32,002 nt of DNA, taken from the NCBI GenBank assembly GCA_035946955.1, contig DASYYE010000021.1, forward strand, positions 1-32,002. The letters run 5' to 3'. Below, piece by piece: positions 24,945-31,660 of this stretch (position 1 is its first letter; each line of letters begins with the position of its first letter). The notes beneath the pieces are model-generated. The model ran no database searches. It had not been told where the DNA came from and saw nothing but the letters and a program-made list of their open reading frames with translations. The position numbers and the translations under genes are program-made. The DNA is from DASYYE01 sp035946955. GTDB taxonomy: Bacteria; Actinomycetota; Actinomycetes; Streptosporangiales; Streptosporangiaceae.

Positions 24945-25565
24945 GTGTTCGAGGTTGGTGACTCTGGAGCGACTGATAACCAGGACTCTGAGTCTGGAAC
25001 CGTGACCATCGCAACGGCCGCACTAGGCACTGAAGTCGAGTCGATGCTCCGCACCATGGGGCCAGAACTCGACGCTCACGAGTTGCTGGTGCTGCCTCCG
25101 TACGAACGGGAAGGCCGCAGTTACTACGGTGACGGCGATCTGGATGCCCTGCGCTTGGCTCGTGAGCTTGGAATAAGCGCCGCCTTTCTGCATAGTCCTG
25201 AGGATCGGGAATATCTTCAGGAGTACTCAGCAGGGTTTGTCGTAGAGTTCGCTGTAAGTGTGGGCGAAGGCGTTACCGCTATCTCAATAGGATTTCTTGC
25301 CAAGTATGTCCTTGCTCGCGCTCGGCAGGCTCTACATAAAGGCCTACACGCCGGTCCGGAGAAAGAGATCCCACTCAAGCTTACCGTTGCTACGGTTCGC
25401 CGGGAGAAGAACGGTTCGGTGAAGATAAAAGGGTTGAAGGTTGAAGGGCCAGCCGGAGATGTCGCTGGAGCCCTACACGGACTGCTCGATACCAAACTCT
25501 CTGCTCTGGAAGGCCCGTCGCCCGTAGCACTGGATGGGAGGGATGGGGAAAACTCAACTAAGTAG
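24945..25565 (+). CDS. Hypothetical protein with central hydrophobic helix (206 aa)
   Basis: Not recognised. The start GTG 24945 has GAGG about 8 nt upstream. Residues about 30-90 look like a small alpha/beta domain (TEVESMLRTMGPELDAHELL, then DALRLARELGISAAFL). Residues about 94-122 (GFVVEFAVSVGEGVTAISIG, then FLAKYVLA) are strongly hydrophobic. After a basic linker comes a strand-rich segment (IPLKLTVATVRREKNGSVKI) and a helix (DVAGALHGLLDTKL). This order resembles the small effector-associated adaptor components (EACC1-like) described in actinobacterial conflict systems, but the match is architectural only. Base composition is clearly less GC-rich than the housekeeping part. The next gene starts 29 nt downstream, so they are probably cotranscribed. 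Confidence 0.65.
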   Translation: MFEVGDSGATDNQDSESGTVTIATAALGTEVESMLRTMGPELDAHELLVLPPYEREGRSYYGDGDLDALRLARELGISAAFLHSPEDREYLQEYSAGFVVEFAVSVGEGVTAISIGFLAKYVLARARQALHKGLHAGPEKEIPLKLTVATVRREKNGSVKIKGLKVEGPAGDVAGALHGLLDTKLSALEGPSPVALDGRDGENSTK

Positions 25566-25594
25566 AACGAAAACAGTTGGAGCAGAAGGTAGTC

Positions 25595-26638
25595 GTGCCA
25601 ACATACCGCAAGTCTTCACAAGGACTTGCGATCAAGGGCAGGGTGCTCCGGTGGGGAGTTATGCCGCCCGCAGCTGGCCCAGCACGGACACGGTGGTGCG
25701 TGGATCATGGGCTAGAGTCACTGACGGATGCCACGAGGAATTATGGCATTGCCCTAAGAGAAATCATGGTTCACCTTCCGGGTGGGCCAAGTGACCTACC
25801 ACCTCCATACCCGCTGCATCTGGTACATACAGAAGAACTAGCTCTCAAAGTTGGGCGACGCAGAGTAACTGCCTGGTTCAAGCTCCATAATAGGTTGGAC
25901 AGGCTGGATAGAGATACTCGTCGAAAGGGGGGCGTCCTGCTTGATGCTAGATGGCATCTAGCAGAGAAAATGAGTTACGCCTCGCTCCAGTCGGCTGCTG
26001 ACGCCTTCAACTGGCTCGATGATGCATGCCTCGACTTGGGCTCAGAGGTTCTCGTAGATGTGAGCAGCTTCGTAAACCGTCCAGTAACTCCGCGACCAGT
26101 TGATGAGCTTGTAGATGCGGCGCATGCGACCGCACATGCCGCCGGTGAACTGTTTGGGGGTCTCTTCGGCTGCAAGATGGTTTACGAGGATGGCCGATGG
26201 TTTGACCAATGCATCGTTGGCTTGTTGCATCTACGATTTGGTAATAGTGCCGGATTGCGGATCCGTTTTCGATGCACTATCTGTGAAACGGATCCCGCTG
26301 ATTGCGAGCATGAACTAGGTAAGTCTTATACCATCTATGCCGCTAGAACGGTAGATGGCGAATGCACAGTCTGCCAAGAGAGAGACTGTTCCGAGCATGT
26401 GCCCGGCAGCCCTTATAGCGTAATTGCTAAGGCCAACCCTGCTGACCCTCGACTACGTGAAGTATCGCTTACCCCTCGCCCGCGCGATCCACTTACGCGC
26501 ATCACTAGCCGTTCCATCGACAATAAACACCTACTGAAGAACCTGGGGCGGATTCCTGAGCAAGGTGAGGTCGTGCTTGACCACGCATGTATGTACCCAT
26601 GCACAGGATTTAGAAGAATGAAGGACACCGAGGGCTGA
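25595..26638 (+). CDS. Hypothetical Cys/His-rich protein, probable zinc binder (347 aa)
   Basis: Not recognised. Two closely spaced metal-site patterns are visible about two-thirds along: CTICETDPADCEH (C-x2-C-x6-C-x-H) and CTVCQERDCSEH (C-x2-C-x4-C-x2-H), each followed by a G.SY segment, so the region repeats and probably binds two zinc ions. The N-terminal part is helical (YASLQSAADAFNWLDDACLD, AAHATAHAAGELFGGLFG). I chose GTG 25595 for the AGAAGG 6 nt upstream; a TTG at 25577 or ATG 25661 is possible. The gene is visibly AT-richer than its surroundings, which points to horizontal acquisition together with the previous gene. No catalytic signature is seen. Confidence 0.65.
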   Translation: MPTYRKSSQGLAIKGRVLRWGVMPPAAGPARTRWCVDHGLESLTDATRNYGIALREIMVHLPGGPSDLPPPYPLHLVHTEELALKVGRRRVTAWFKLHNRLDRLDRDTRRKGGVLLDARWHLAEKMSYASLQSAADAFNWLDDACLDLGSEVLVDVSSFVNRPVTPRPVDELVDAAHATAHAAGELFGGLFGCKMVYEDGRWFDQCIVGLLHLRFGNSAGLRIRFRCTICETDPADCEHELGKSYTIYAARTVDGECTVCQERDCSEHVPGSPYSVIAKANPADPRLREVSLTPRPRDPLTRITSRSIDNKHLLKNLGRIPEQGEVVLDHACMYPCTGFRRMKDTEG

Positions 26639-26751
26639 GCAATTGTAGAATGGCCGATCTGGCGACCGACTGATTCTCCTGGGTAGTCACGCCCGAGTTG
26701 ATCACCGTTTCGTAGCGCAGCTAATATGAGAGACGAACTCGTCTCAAGGGA

Positions 26752-26940
26752 TCATACCGTGATGCCGAAGTGATGCAGAATGGCAAGAATGACACTCGAC
26801 GGGCCGCCGGTCGTGGCGAACAGGATCGCGCACAGCCGCACTGTCCTCGGTGTGCTGTCGATCGCATACCGGATGGTCGCCCACCAGTTGGACAGAGGTT
26901 GATCGGCGCGCTGTCGAGCAGGTACACCCAAGGTGGGCAC
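26752..26940 (-). CDS. Possible small membrane protein (about 60 aa)
   Basis: A short frame ending in a hydrophobic helix: after WWATIRYAIDSTPRTVRLC comes AILFATTGGPSSVILAILHH. A GGGAGGAG sequence lies just upstream. It abuts GTG 26940 but is ideally spaced (9 nt) for a TTG at 26931, which may be the true start. The gene would begin 24 nt after the stop of the 407-residue - strand gene and could be its operon partner. The evidence is only the ribosome site, a plausible single-pass helix and the position. Confidence 0.4.
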   Translation of the reverse strand: MPTLGVPARQRADQPLSNWWATIRYAIDSTPRTVRLCAILFATTGGPSSVILAILHHFGITV

Positions 26941-26964
26941 CTCCTCCCGGTCCTACCGGTCGCC

Positions 26965-28188
26965 CTACTTCAGCAGGAACGAGCCGAGGGTCTGCTCGTA
27001 ACGGTCGGCGTGAAGGGTGTAGTCGCACATCTGACGCAGCCACTCCACCGCCGCCTCACTCGGTGGCGAGCCACCGTCGTCCGCAACGGCCCAGCCCATG
27101 AAGAACGCAGACTGTTGAGTCCCGGGGATAAGTCTCAGCCCACGCAGGTCTATGAGGTCTTGGGCCTGGGCAGCCTTCAGCCAAACCCCAACCTGCGCGG
27201 GTGGCTCGGCCACTGTCACCAGTCCCAATCTCTCTGTGAGCATGCCCGCGAGGTAGCCAGGCACAGAAAGCGCCCGGGTGAACCGGTTGTGCCAGTTGGC
27301 GAGGTCGCCGGGCTTTGGCGGCTGACCGTCGGGGCCACGGGGTTGCACGTGCAGGACCAACTGGGCGAACCGTGGATCACGGCCAAAGCTTGACTTGCCT
27401 GCCTCGGGAAGAAGCAGCAGTGCGGAGGCAAGTGGGGCGACTGGATCGCCCACATCGGGTGAGTCACCCGTGAAGGCTGCTTCCAGGCTGATCCGCCCGT
27501 GACCACCCCACGGGATCCAGCGAGGAGCATCACCGATGGGGGTGACCGAGTGGATCAGTTCATCTATTTGCTTGGATCTCAGGAACTCCAGGAACCGCTG
27601 CCGCAAGTCCGAAGTGGGCACTTCAGGCCCAAGTGGCTCGCAGGCGACCAGCGCCCCCACCCGCATCGACGGTGGCGTCTCCCGCCTCGCAGCCTCGGCC
27701 ATGTACCCGGGATGGTCGAAGACGCTCTCCCCGAGCCTTGTCAGCGATGGCACCTCAAAACCATCTGAGGTGACCCGCCACCGGCTCGTGCGTGCGGGTG
27801 GCACCTCAGCAGCCCCCCGCCGGTTGATGACCGCCCGCCCCTCGCTGAGCACCAGCCCCCAGCGGCCGTCGCCGTAATCGTGAGCGATGAACCGCTGTGC
27901 CACCACAGTCTTGATCCCATGGTGGGCGAGGAACCCCTGCAAAGCGACCAGGTAGGTCGAGGTGCCGGTTTGCTGGCGCACCGTGTAGGCGTCGGGGTCG
28001 TCCTTCTCAGCCGCACGAAGCGCGATGATCCGCTCACTCTCATTGAACAGCAGTTCGACATTGTCCGGCTGCCCAAGCCTCCGGAACACCGCCTGGTTCA
28101 GTGAAAGAAGGCCCCTCGCCTGCAACGTGAACATGGGCTCCTCGCGGCTCCGCGCCGCCTCACGGGAGAACTTCGCAAACTCAGGCAT
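26965..28188 (-). CDS. Hypothetical protein, not recognised (407 aa)
   Basis: I do not recognise this protein. It is soluble, of normal high-GC codon use, and unlike its lower-GC neighbours at 24.9-26.7 kb. The N-terminal section runs SLNQAVFRRLGQPDNVELLF, then an alpha/beta region (RQQTGTSTYLVALQGFLAHH, then RFIAHDYGDGRWGLVLSEGR). The C-terminal half has regular strands and helices (QLVLHVQPRGPDG, NWHNRFTRALSVPGYLAGML, AAVEWLRQMCDYTLHADRYE). No nuclease, NTPase or toxin motif is evident. I prefer ATG 28188, with GGAGGAG 9 nt upstream, over GTG 28227. It is divergent from the small basic gene at 28414. Confidence 0.7.
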   Translation of the reverse strand: MPEFAKFSREAARSREEPMFTLQARGLLSLNQAVFRRLGQPDNVELLFNESERIIALRAAEKDDPDAYTVRQQTGTSTYLVALQGFLAHHGIKTVVAQRFIAHDYGDGRWGLVLSEGRAVINRRGAAEVPPARTSRWRVTSDGFEVPSLTRLGESVFDHPGYMAEAARRETPPSMRVGALVACEPLGPEVPTSDLRQRFLEFLRSKQIDELIHSVTPIGDAPRWIPWGGHGRISLEAAFTGDSPDVGDPVAPLASALLLLPEAGKSSFGRDPRFAQLVLHVQPRGPDGQPPKPGDLANWHNRFTRALSVPGYLAGMLTERLGLVTVAEPPAQVGVWLKAAQAQDLIDLRGLRLIPGTQQSAFFMGWAVADDGGSPPSEAAVEWLRQMCDYTLHADRYEQTLGSFLLK

Positions 28189-28238
28189 CCTCAGCCACTC
28201 CTCCAGCCATGCCAACCAGCAGACCACACCGTGGTAGC

Positions 28239-28273
28239 TAGTGCCCTAAACTCCCGAAAGCCTAGCACCCTAA
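28239..28273. promoter_or_regulatory. Direct repeat TAG(T/C)(G/A)CCCTAA in divergent promoter region
   Basis: TAGTGCCCTAA (28239-28249) and TAGCACCCTAA (28263-28273) match at 9 of 11 positions with starts 24 nt apart. They lie just upstream of the - strand gene at 28188 and opposite the + strand small gene. The spacing, about two helical turns, suits a regulator binding two sites on one face. Confidence 0.4.
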
Positions 28274-28413
28274 GGCGCTCCCCGTAGGTCATGCCTGCAC
28301 CTGATTGGCTAGCCTTCCATCAGTTAACTGGCAAGGTTACTCTAGGCCCAGGCGCTCCCTGGCGGCATCCACGCCCGAGGCGAGCACGCGAGGAATGGGA
28401 GGAGGGAAAGGCA

Positions 28414-28578
28414 ATGGCAGATCGTAGAGCGGGACGCATCCCACATGTCCCGAGCCCAGGCGGCGGCAAGCAGCCCCGGTCCCGCAACCGCAATGGCCAG
28501 TGGCGCCCCAAGCGCAGCGACACGGGCAAGAAGCGCACCCCCAAGTCAACCGGCTTTCTTGCTCGGCTGTTCGGGTAG
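28414..28578 (+). CDS. Small basic protein (54 aa)
   Basis: A 54-residue, strongly basic protein, with a very good ribosome site (GGAGGGAAAGG just before ATG 28414). It is rich in Lys/Arg, Gly, Pro and Ser (for example GGGKQPRSRNRNGQWRPKRS and a C-terminal FLARLFG). A longer frame starts at 28291 but has no ribosome site. It could be a nucleic-acid-binding peptide; nothing more can be said from sequence. Confidence 0.55.
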   Translation: MADRRAGRIPHVPSPGGGKQPRSRNRNGQWRPKRSDTGKKRTPKSTGFLARLFG

Positions 28579-28668
28579 AGCGCGGGGCTTGAGCCGTACA
28601 GAGGGCGCACAGTGCCCGCACACTGCCGCAACGTGGCGTGTGGGTGCTGTGCGCCCCTGGCGGGGCGC

Positions 28669-28794
28669 CGTTTCCGTGCCTGCCTGCGCGGACTCCACCT
28701 TCGGTGGACTGCCTCTATTTCCCGACCTCATACCCACTTCGTGCGCACGAGGTCGGGAACGGCAGCAAGGCCCGCGCAGGCAGGCACGGAAACG
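28669..28794. repeat. 126-bp nested fold-back with 23-bp arms
   Basis: The arms 28669-28691 and 28772-28794 are perfect inverted repeats of 23 bp. Inside are two further hairpins: TCCACC-ttc-GGTGGA (28694-28708), and TCCCGACCTC / GAGGTCGGGA (28720-28729 with 28749-28758) whose loop ends in the palindrome GTGCGCAC (28741-28748). Folded, either strand gives a three-way junction. It is far larger than a normal terminator and no coding sequence runs through it. Confidence 0.8.
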
Positions 28795-29112
28795 CCGGGG
28801 GAGGAACCACCCGGGACACCCTTCCCCCCCTCCGGTCCCCAGGGTTCCCCGCTTGGTCCCTCCCCCGAACCCCCACCTCCTTCAACCCCTTCCGGGCCCA
28901 CCCAGGCCACGCGCACCGCTACGCGGCGCGCCAAAGACACCTGTGGTCCATGGAACTGTCCGGCTGGTGAGGAAAACACAGCAGTACCTCAGGGGGACGG
29001 GCCTGGCGGCCCGTAGCGGGGAACCCGAGGGGGAACCACCGCCCCACAGCCCCCCGGTTCCCCCTCCGGTTCCCCGCACCCCTCCGGCTCCCCCTCCACG
29101 ACCCAGCCCGAG

Positions 29113-29132
29113 GCCCCGCCATAAGGCGGGGC
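29113..29132. terminator. Hairpin GCCCCGCC-ATAA-GGCGGGGC
   Basis: Perfect 8-bp GC stem with an ATAA tetraloop, in the non-coding stretch upstream of the DUF6879 cassette. Terminator-like; the strand it serves is unclear. Confidence 0.45.
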
Positions 29133-29386
29133 ACAGCCACCGTGGCCACCGTGAGGCCCCTGGCTGGGGAGGAAGACGCGGCCACCACAGACCGAAACCG
29201 GGGCAGCGCAGCCGCCACTGTGCGGCGAGGAACCCACCCAGTGGCGCAGACTTGGGCCGACCGTGGCGCGCGATGGTGGGGTTGCGAGAGGGCTGGGGGC
29301 AGGTTCTTGGGCAGGGTTGACGTCCGCCGCAGCTATCTCCACTATTGAGAAGCAACTATGGTCAACCTCTGAAGGAGGGTACAGTC

Positions 29387-29602
29387 GTGAAACTACAGTT
29401 CCTGGGGAAGACCTCCACTCCAAGCGACTCACCGACGCTGTACGCGACAGACCGTGGAACGTATGTGATCCAGGGCTGGAAGGTCACCGACACCGAAGCC
29501 CTGTCACAGATGAAGATCCCGGACCACGAGACCTGCATCGAGGTTCCTAGGGATCTTATGGGGTACCTGCCAGAGGGGGGACATGGAACCAATAACCCCT
29601 GA
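29387..29602 (+). CDS. Small conserved protein of the DUF6879/XRE cassette (71 aa)
   Basis: A 71-residue protein, starting at GTG 29387 with GGAGG about 8 nt upstream. Its pattern (KLQFLGKTSTPSDSPTLYAT, DRGTYVIQGWKVTD, then IPDHETCIEVPRDLM) is that of short actinobacterial hypothetical proteins usually found just before a DUF6879 gene. The 3' end overlaps the next gene by 20 nt, so translation is coupled. Biochemical role unknown. Confidence 0.75.
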   Translation: MKLQFLGKTSTPSDSPTLYATDRGTYVIQGWKVTDTEALSQMKIPDHETCIEVPRDLMGYLPEGGHGTNNP

Positions 29603-30113
29603 GCAGCGGAACGCCCTCATCGCTTCATATAAACAAGAAGCGATCCACCTTGAGATGCGTGACGTCTACGCCACCGACGTGGAGAAGGACAGGTTCCGGA
29701 AATGGCTGGCAGGGGAACCGGCCGACCCTGAAGAAGAAGCAGAATGGTGGCGGCCCTGGCTCACCATGCGGCGTCAGCACATGGACTCAGGAAAGACCAT
29801 GAGACGGCTGCGGGTCGTGTCCGAGCCAGTAACCACTTACATCCGTTTCGAGTGGGCCGACGCTGAACAGCTCGTCAAAGCCGGGGAAGACGTCAGGTGG
29901 CTGCCACGGCGACGTGCCTCCGCGCTCTTGCTGCCGGGCAATGACTTCTGGCTGTTCGACGGTGCCACAGTGGCCTTTACTCACTTCTCCGGCGACGGGC
30001 ACGTCACCGGCCACGAACTCACCACCGACCCCGGCATAGCCAGGCAGTGCATGGACGCCTTCGAGACTGCCTGGGCGCTTGGCATCCCGCACAGCGAGTA
30101 CACACCAACCTGA
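29583..30113 (+). CDS. DUF6879 family protein
   Basis: A 176-residue protein matching the DUF6879 family. Family segments are SYKQEAIHLEMRDVYATDVE, WWRPWLTMRRQHMDSGKTMR, RLRVVSEPVTTYIRFEW, EDVRWLPRRRASALLLPGND, FWLFDGATVAFTHF, and the C-terminal HSEY. The family is typically encoded beside an XRE/DUF5753 regulator in actinobacteria; its function is not established. ATG 29583 has a GGGGGGA ribosome site. The stop is separated from the next start by one nucleotide. Confidence 0.85.
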   Translation: MEPITPEQRNALIASYKQEAIHLEMRDVYATDVEKDRFRKWLAGEPADPEEEAEWWRPWLTMRRQHMDSGKTMRRLRVVSEPVTTYIRFEWADAEQLVKAGEDVRWLPRRRASALLLPGNDFWLFDGATVAFTHFSGDGHVTGHELTTDPGIARQCMDAFETAWALGIPHSEYTPT

Positions 30114-30114
30114 C

Positions 30115-30957
30115 TTGACCACACCAGTCCGCCAGGCGCGGGAAGCCCTGGGAGCCCGCCTCCGTGAGATCCGCAAGGACGCGAACCTCACGGCGCGGGC
30201 TCTCGCCGTTTCCACGGACTGGCACTTCACGAAGGTCTCCAAACTGGAGAACGGGGCACGCAGCCCAACCGAGGAAGACATCCGGTCCTGGTGCCAGGCG
30301 TGCGGCGCAGCGGACCAGATCCCAGACCTCATCGCCACGGTGCGCCACATCGAGGCAATGTACCTGGAATACCGCAGGCAGATGCAGGCCGGGCTCAAAC
30401 ACCTGCAAGAATCGTCTATCCCGCTCTACCAGCGCACATCCGTTTTCAGGGTCTACGAAACACTGGTCGTCCCAGGGCTGCTCACCACCGCCGAATACGC
30501 GGCAGCCATATTCTCCTTCTGGGCCGAGTTCATGGACCTCCCCAACGACACAGACCAGGCTGTAGCAGCGCGCATGGAACGCCAGCGCGTCCTGTACACA
30601 GGGGACCGGCGATTCCTGTTCATCATCGAAGAACAAGCGCTGCGCACCCGCGTCGGAACCCCGGAAGTCATGGCCGGGCAACTTGACCGCCTGCTAGCCA
30701 TCATGTCACTCCCCAGAGTCAGCCTCGGAATCATCCCCAGCACGGCGCAACGCCACAGCCTCGCACAGGGAAGCTTCTGGATGTTCGACAACTCCCGTGT
30801 GCGCGTCGAAACCGTCTCCGCCAGCCTCACCATCACCCAGCCCAGGGAAATCGCCTTGTACGCCCGCGTCTTTGAACGCCTGCAACAATCCGCCGTCCAC
30901 GCAGACGCCGCCCGCCGCCTAGTCACCAACGCCCTCAGAGACGTCACAAACGACTAA
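30115..30957 (+). CDS. XRE-family regulator with DUF5753 domain
   Basis: A 280-residue protein. The N-terminal helix-turn-helix (about residues 10-65) reads LGARLREIRKDANLTARALA, then FTKVSKLENGARSPTEEDI. The rest is the DUF5753 domain, with YETLVVPGLLTTAEYAAAIF, ARMERQRVLYTGDRRFLFII, EEQALRTRVG, and the SLGIIPST and GSFWMFD motifs. I prefer the TTG at 30115, one base after the stop of the DUF6879 gene; the frame extends to a TTG at 30079 but that overlaps the neighbour. Regulators of this type often pair with a small partner protein; here the partners are likely the two upstream genes. Confidence 0.88.
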   Translation: MTTPVRQAREALGARLREIRKDANLTARALAVSTDWHFTKVSKLENGARSPTEEDIRSWCQACGAADQIPDLIATVRHIEAMYLEYRRQMQAGLKHLQESSIPLYQRTSVFRVYETLVVPGLLTTAEYAAAIFSFWAEFMDLPNDTDQAVAARMERQRVLYTGDRRFLFIIEEQALRTRVGTPEVMAGQLDRLLAIMSLPRVSLGIIPSTAQRHSLAQGSFWMFDNSRVRVETVSASLTITQPREIALYARVFERLQQSAVHADAARRLVTNALRDVTND

Positions 30958-31063
30958 CTCTGATCTTTGCCAACATCGGTCAACATCCTTGCTCCCCCCT
31001 CGCCAAGCTCCGTACCGTCACTGGCAGGAGCCTTACCCCCACGGCGCGTCAAGGAGCAGCCCA

Positions 31064-31273
31064 GTGCCCGAAGCAACCACAGCCACCGAGGCCGACCTCG
31101 AAGCCGAGTTCGCTGGGTGGCATGTGTGGCGCACGACCGACGCGGGCACCTGGTGGGCGGTGCGGCGTGGCCCTGGGTGGAACCGCGAACCGCGCACTCT
31201 TGCCGCTGACAGTGCTGAGGGCCTGCGGGCCGAGTTGCGTGCCGTGCACGAGGCTGCGCGAGTGGGCCGGTGA
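31064..31273 (+). CDS. Small hypothetical protein with GWHVWRT motif (69 aa)
   Basis: A 69-residue protein; GTG 31064 has AAGGAG 7 nt upstream. The core FAGWHVWRTTDAGTWWAVRR resembles short actinobacterial proteins that carry a GWxIWR...WWATR pattern and often lie near XRE/DUF5753 genes. The end overlaps the start of the next gene (GTGA), so the two are coupled. Confidence 0.7.
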   Translation: MPEATTATEADLEAEFAGWHVWRTTDAGTWWAVRRGPGWNREPRTLAADSAEGLRAELRAVHEAARVGR

Positions 31274-31611
31274 ACACAGATACAGGCAGCCTGGCCGCGC
31301 TGGAGGCCCTGGCTGGTGCGCTCGGCCGTGATGAGTGGGTCGTGGTGCTGACGACCCACGGCCCAGGCCGCAGCCCGAGGCTGCACGTCACCAGCCGCAG
31401 CGTGCCTGGTGCGGGCAGCGATGTCTACGCCGAGGCAGGCTGGTACTGGTGGCCACACGCGCAGCGGATCGCCCCGGCCTGCGCCCCAGGCCAGGCAGCC
31501 GCCACCATCACTCAGGCCATCCTCAGGACCGCGCTGCCCAAGCGGATACCACCAGACCAGCCCGGCCAGACACGCCGCGTCCCATCCGACGAAGGCTTGG
31601 CCGGGCGGTGA
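31270..31611 (+). CDS. Hypothetical protein (113 aa), coupled to the previous gene
   Basis: A 113-residue protein starting at GTG 31270, whose TG is shared with the previous stop. It has no recognised domain. Visible segments are LAALEALAGALGRDEWVVVL, then LHVTSRSVPGAG, and AGWYWWPHAQRIAP, suggesting a small alpha/beta fold; the last 25 residues are probably disordered. No signal peptide or membrane helix. Confidence 0.65.
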   Translation: MNTDTGSLAALEALAGALGRDEWVVVLTTHGPGRSPRLHVTSRSVPGAGSDVYAEAGWYWWPHAQRIAPACAPGQAAATITQAILRTALPKRIPPDQPGQTRRVPSDEGLAGR

Positions 31612-31660
31612 CCGAAACCCTGCACAGCAGTCATTACTCACAAGAGAAAGGTGGTTGCTA

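Larger units (their letters stand above)
28579..29386. other. 808-nt non-coding stretch rich in inverted and C-rich repeats
   Basis: No credible gene: open frames here are low-complexity Pro/Arg strings on both strands without ribosome sites. It contains a nested fold-back (28669-28794), an 11-bp inverted pair GGGTTCCCCGC / GCGGGGAACCC (28842-28852 and 29016-29026), direct repeats CCGGTTCCCC 12 nt apart (29054 and 29066) with a degenerate third copy (CTCCGGCTCCCC) near 29082, and a hairpin at 29113-29132. The + strand is strikingly C-rich from 28820 to 29100. Confidence 0.6.

Noticed and set aside
28669..28794. MITE or insertion sequence
   Set aside because: The arms look like terminal inverted repeats, but I see no target-site duplication at either flank and no second copy in the window, so it is not called a mobile element.
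28445..29320. Pro/Arg-rich open frames on both strands of the C-rich tract
   Set aside because: No ribosome sites, no conserved pattern, and composition explained by the C-runs and inverted repeats.
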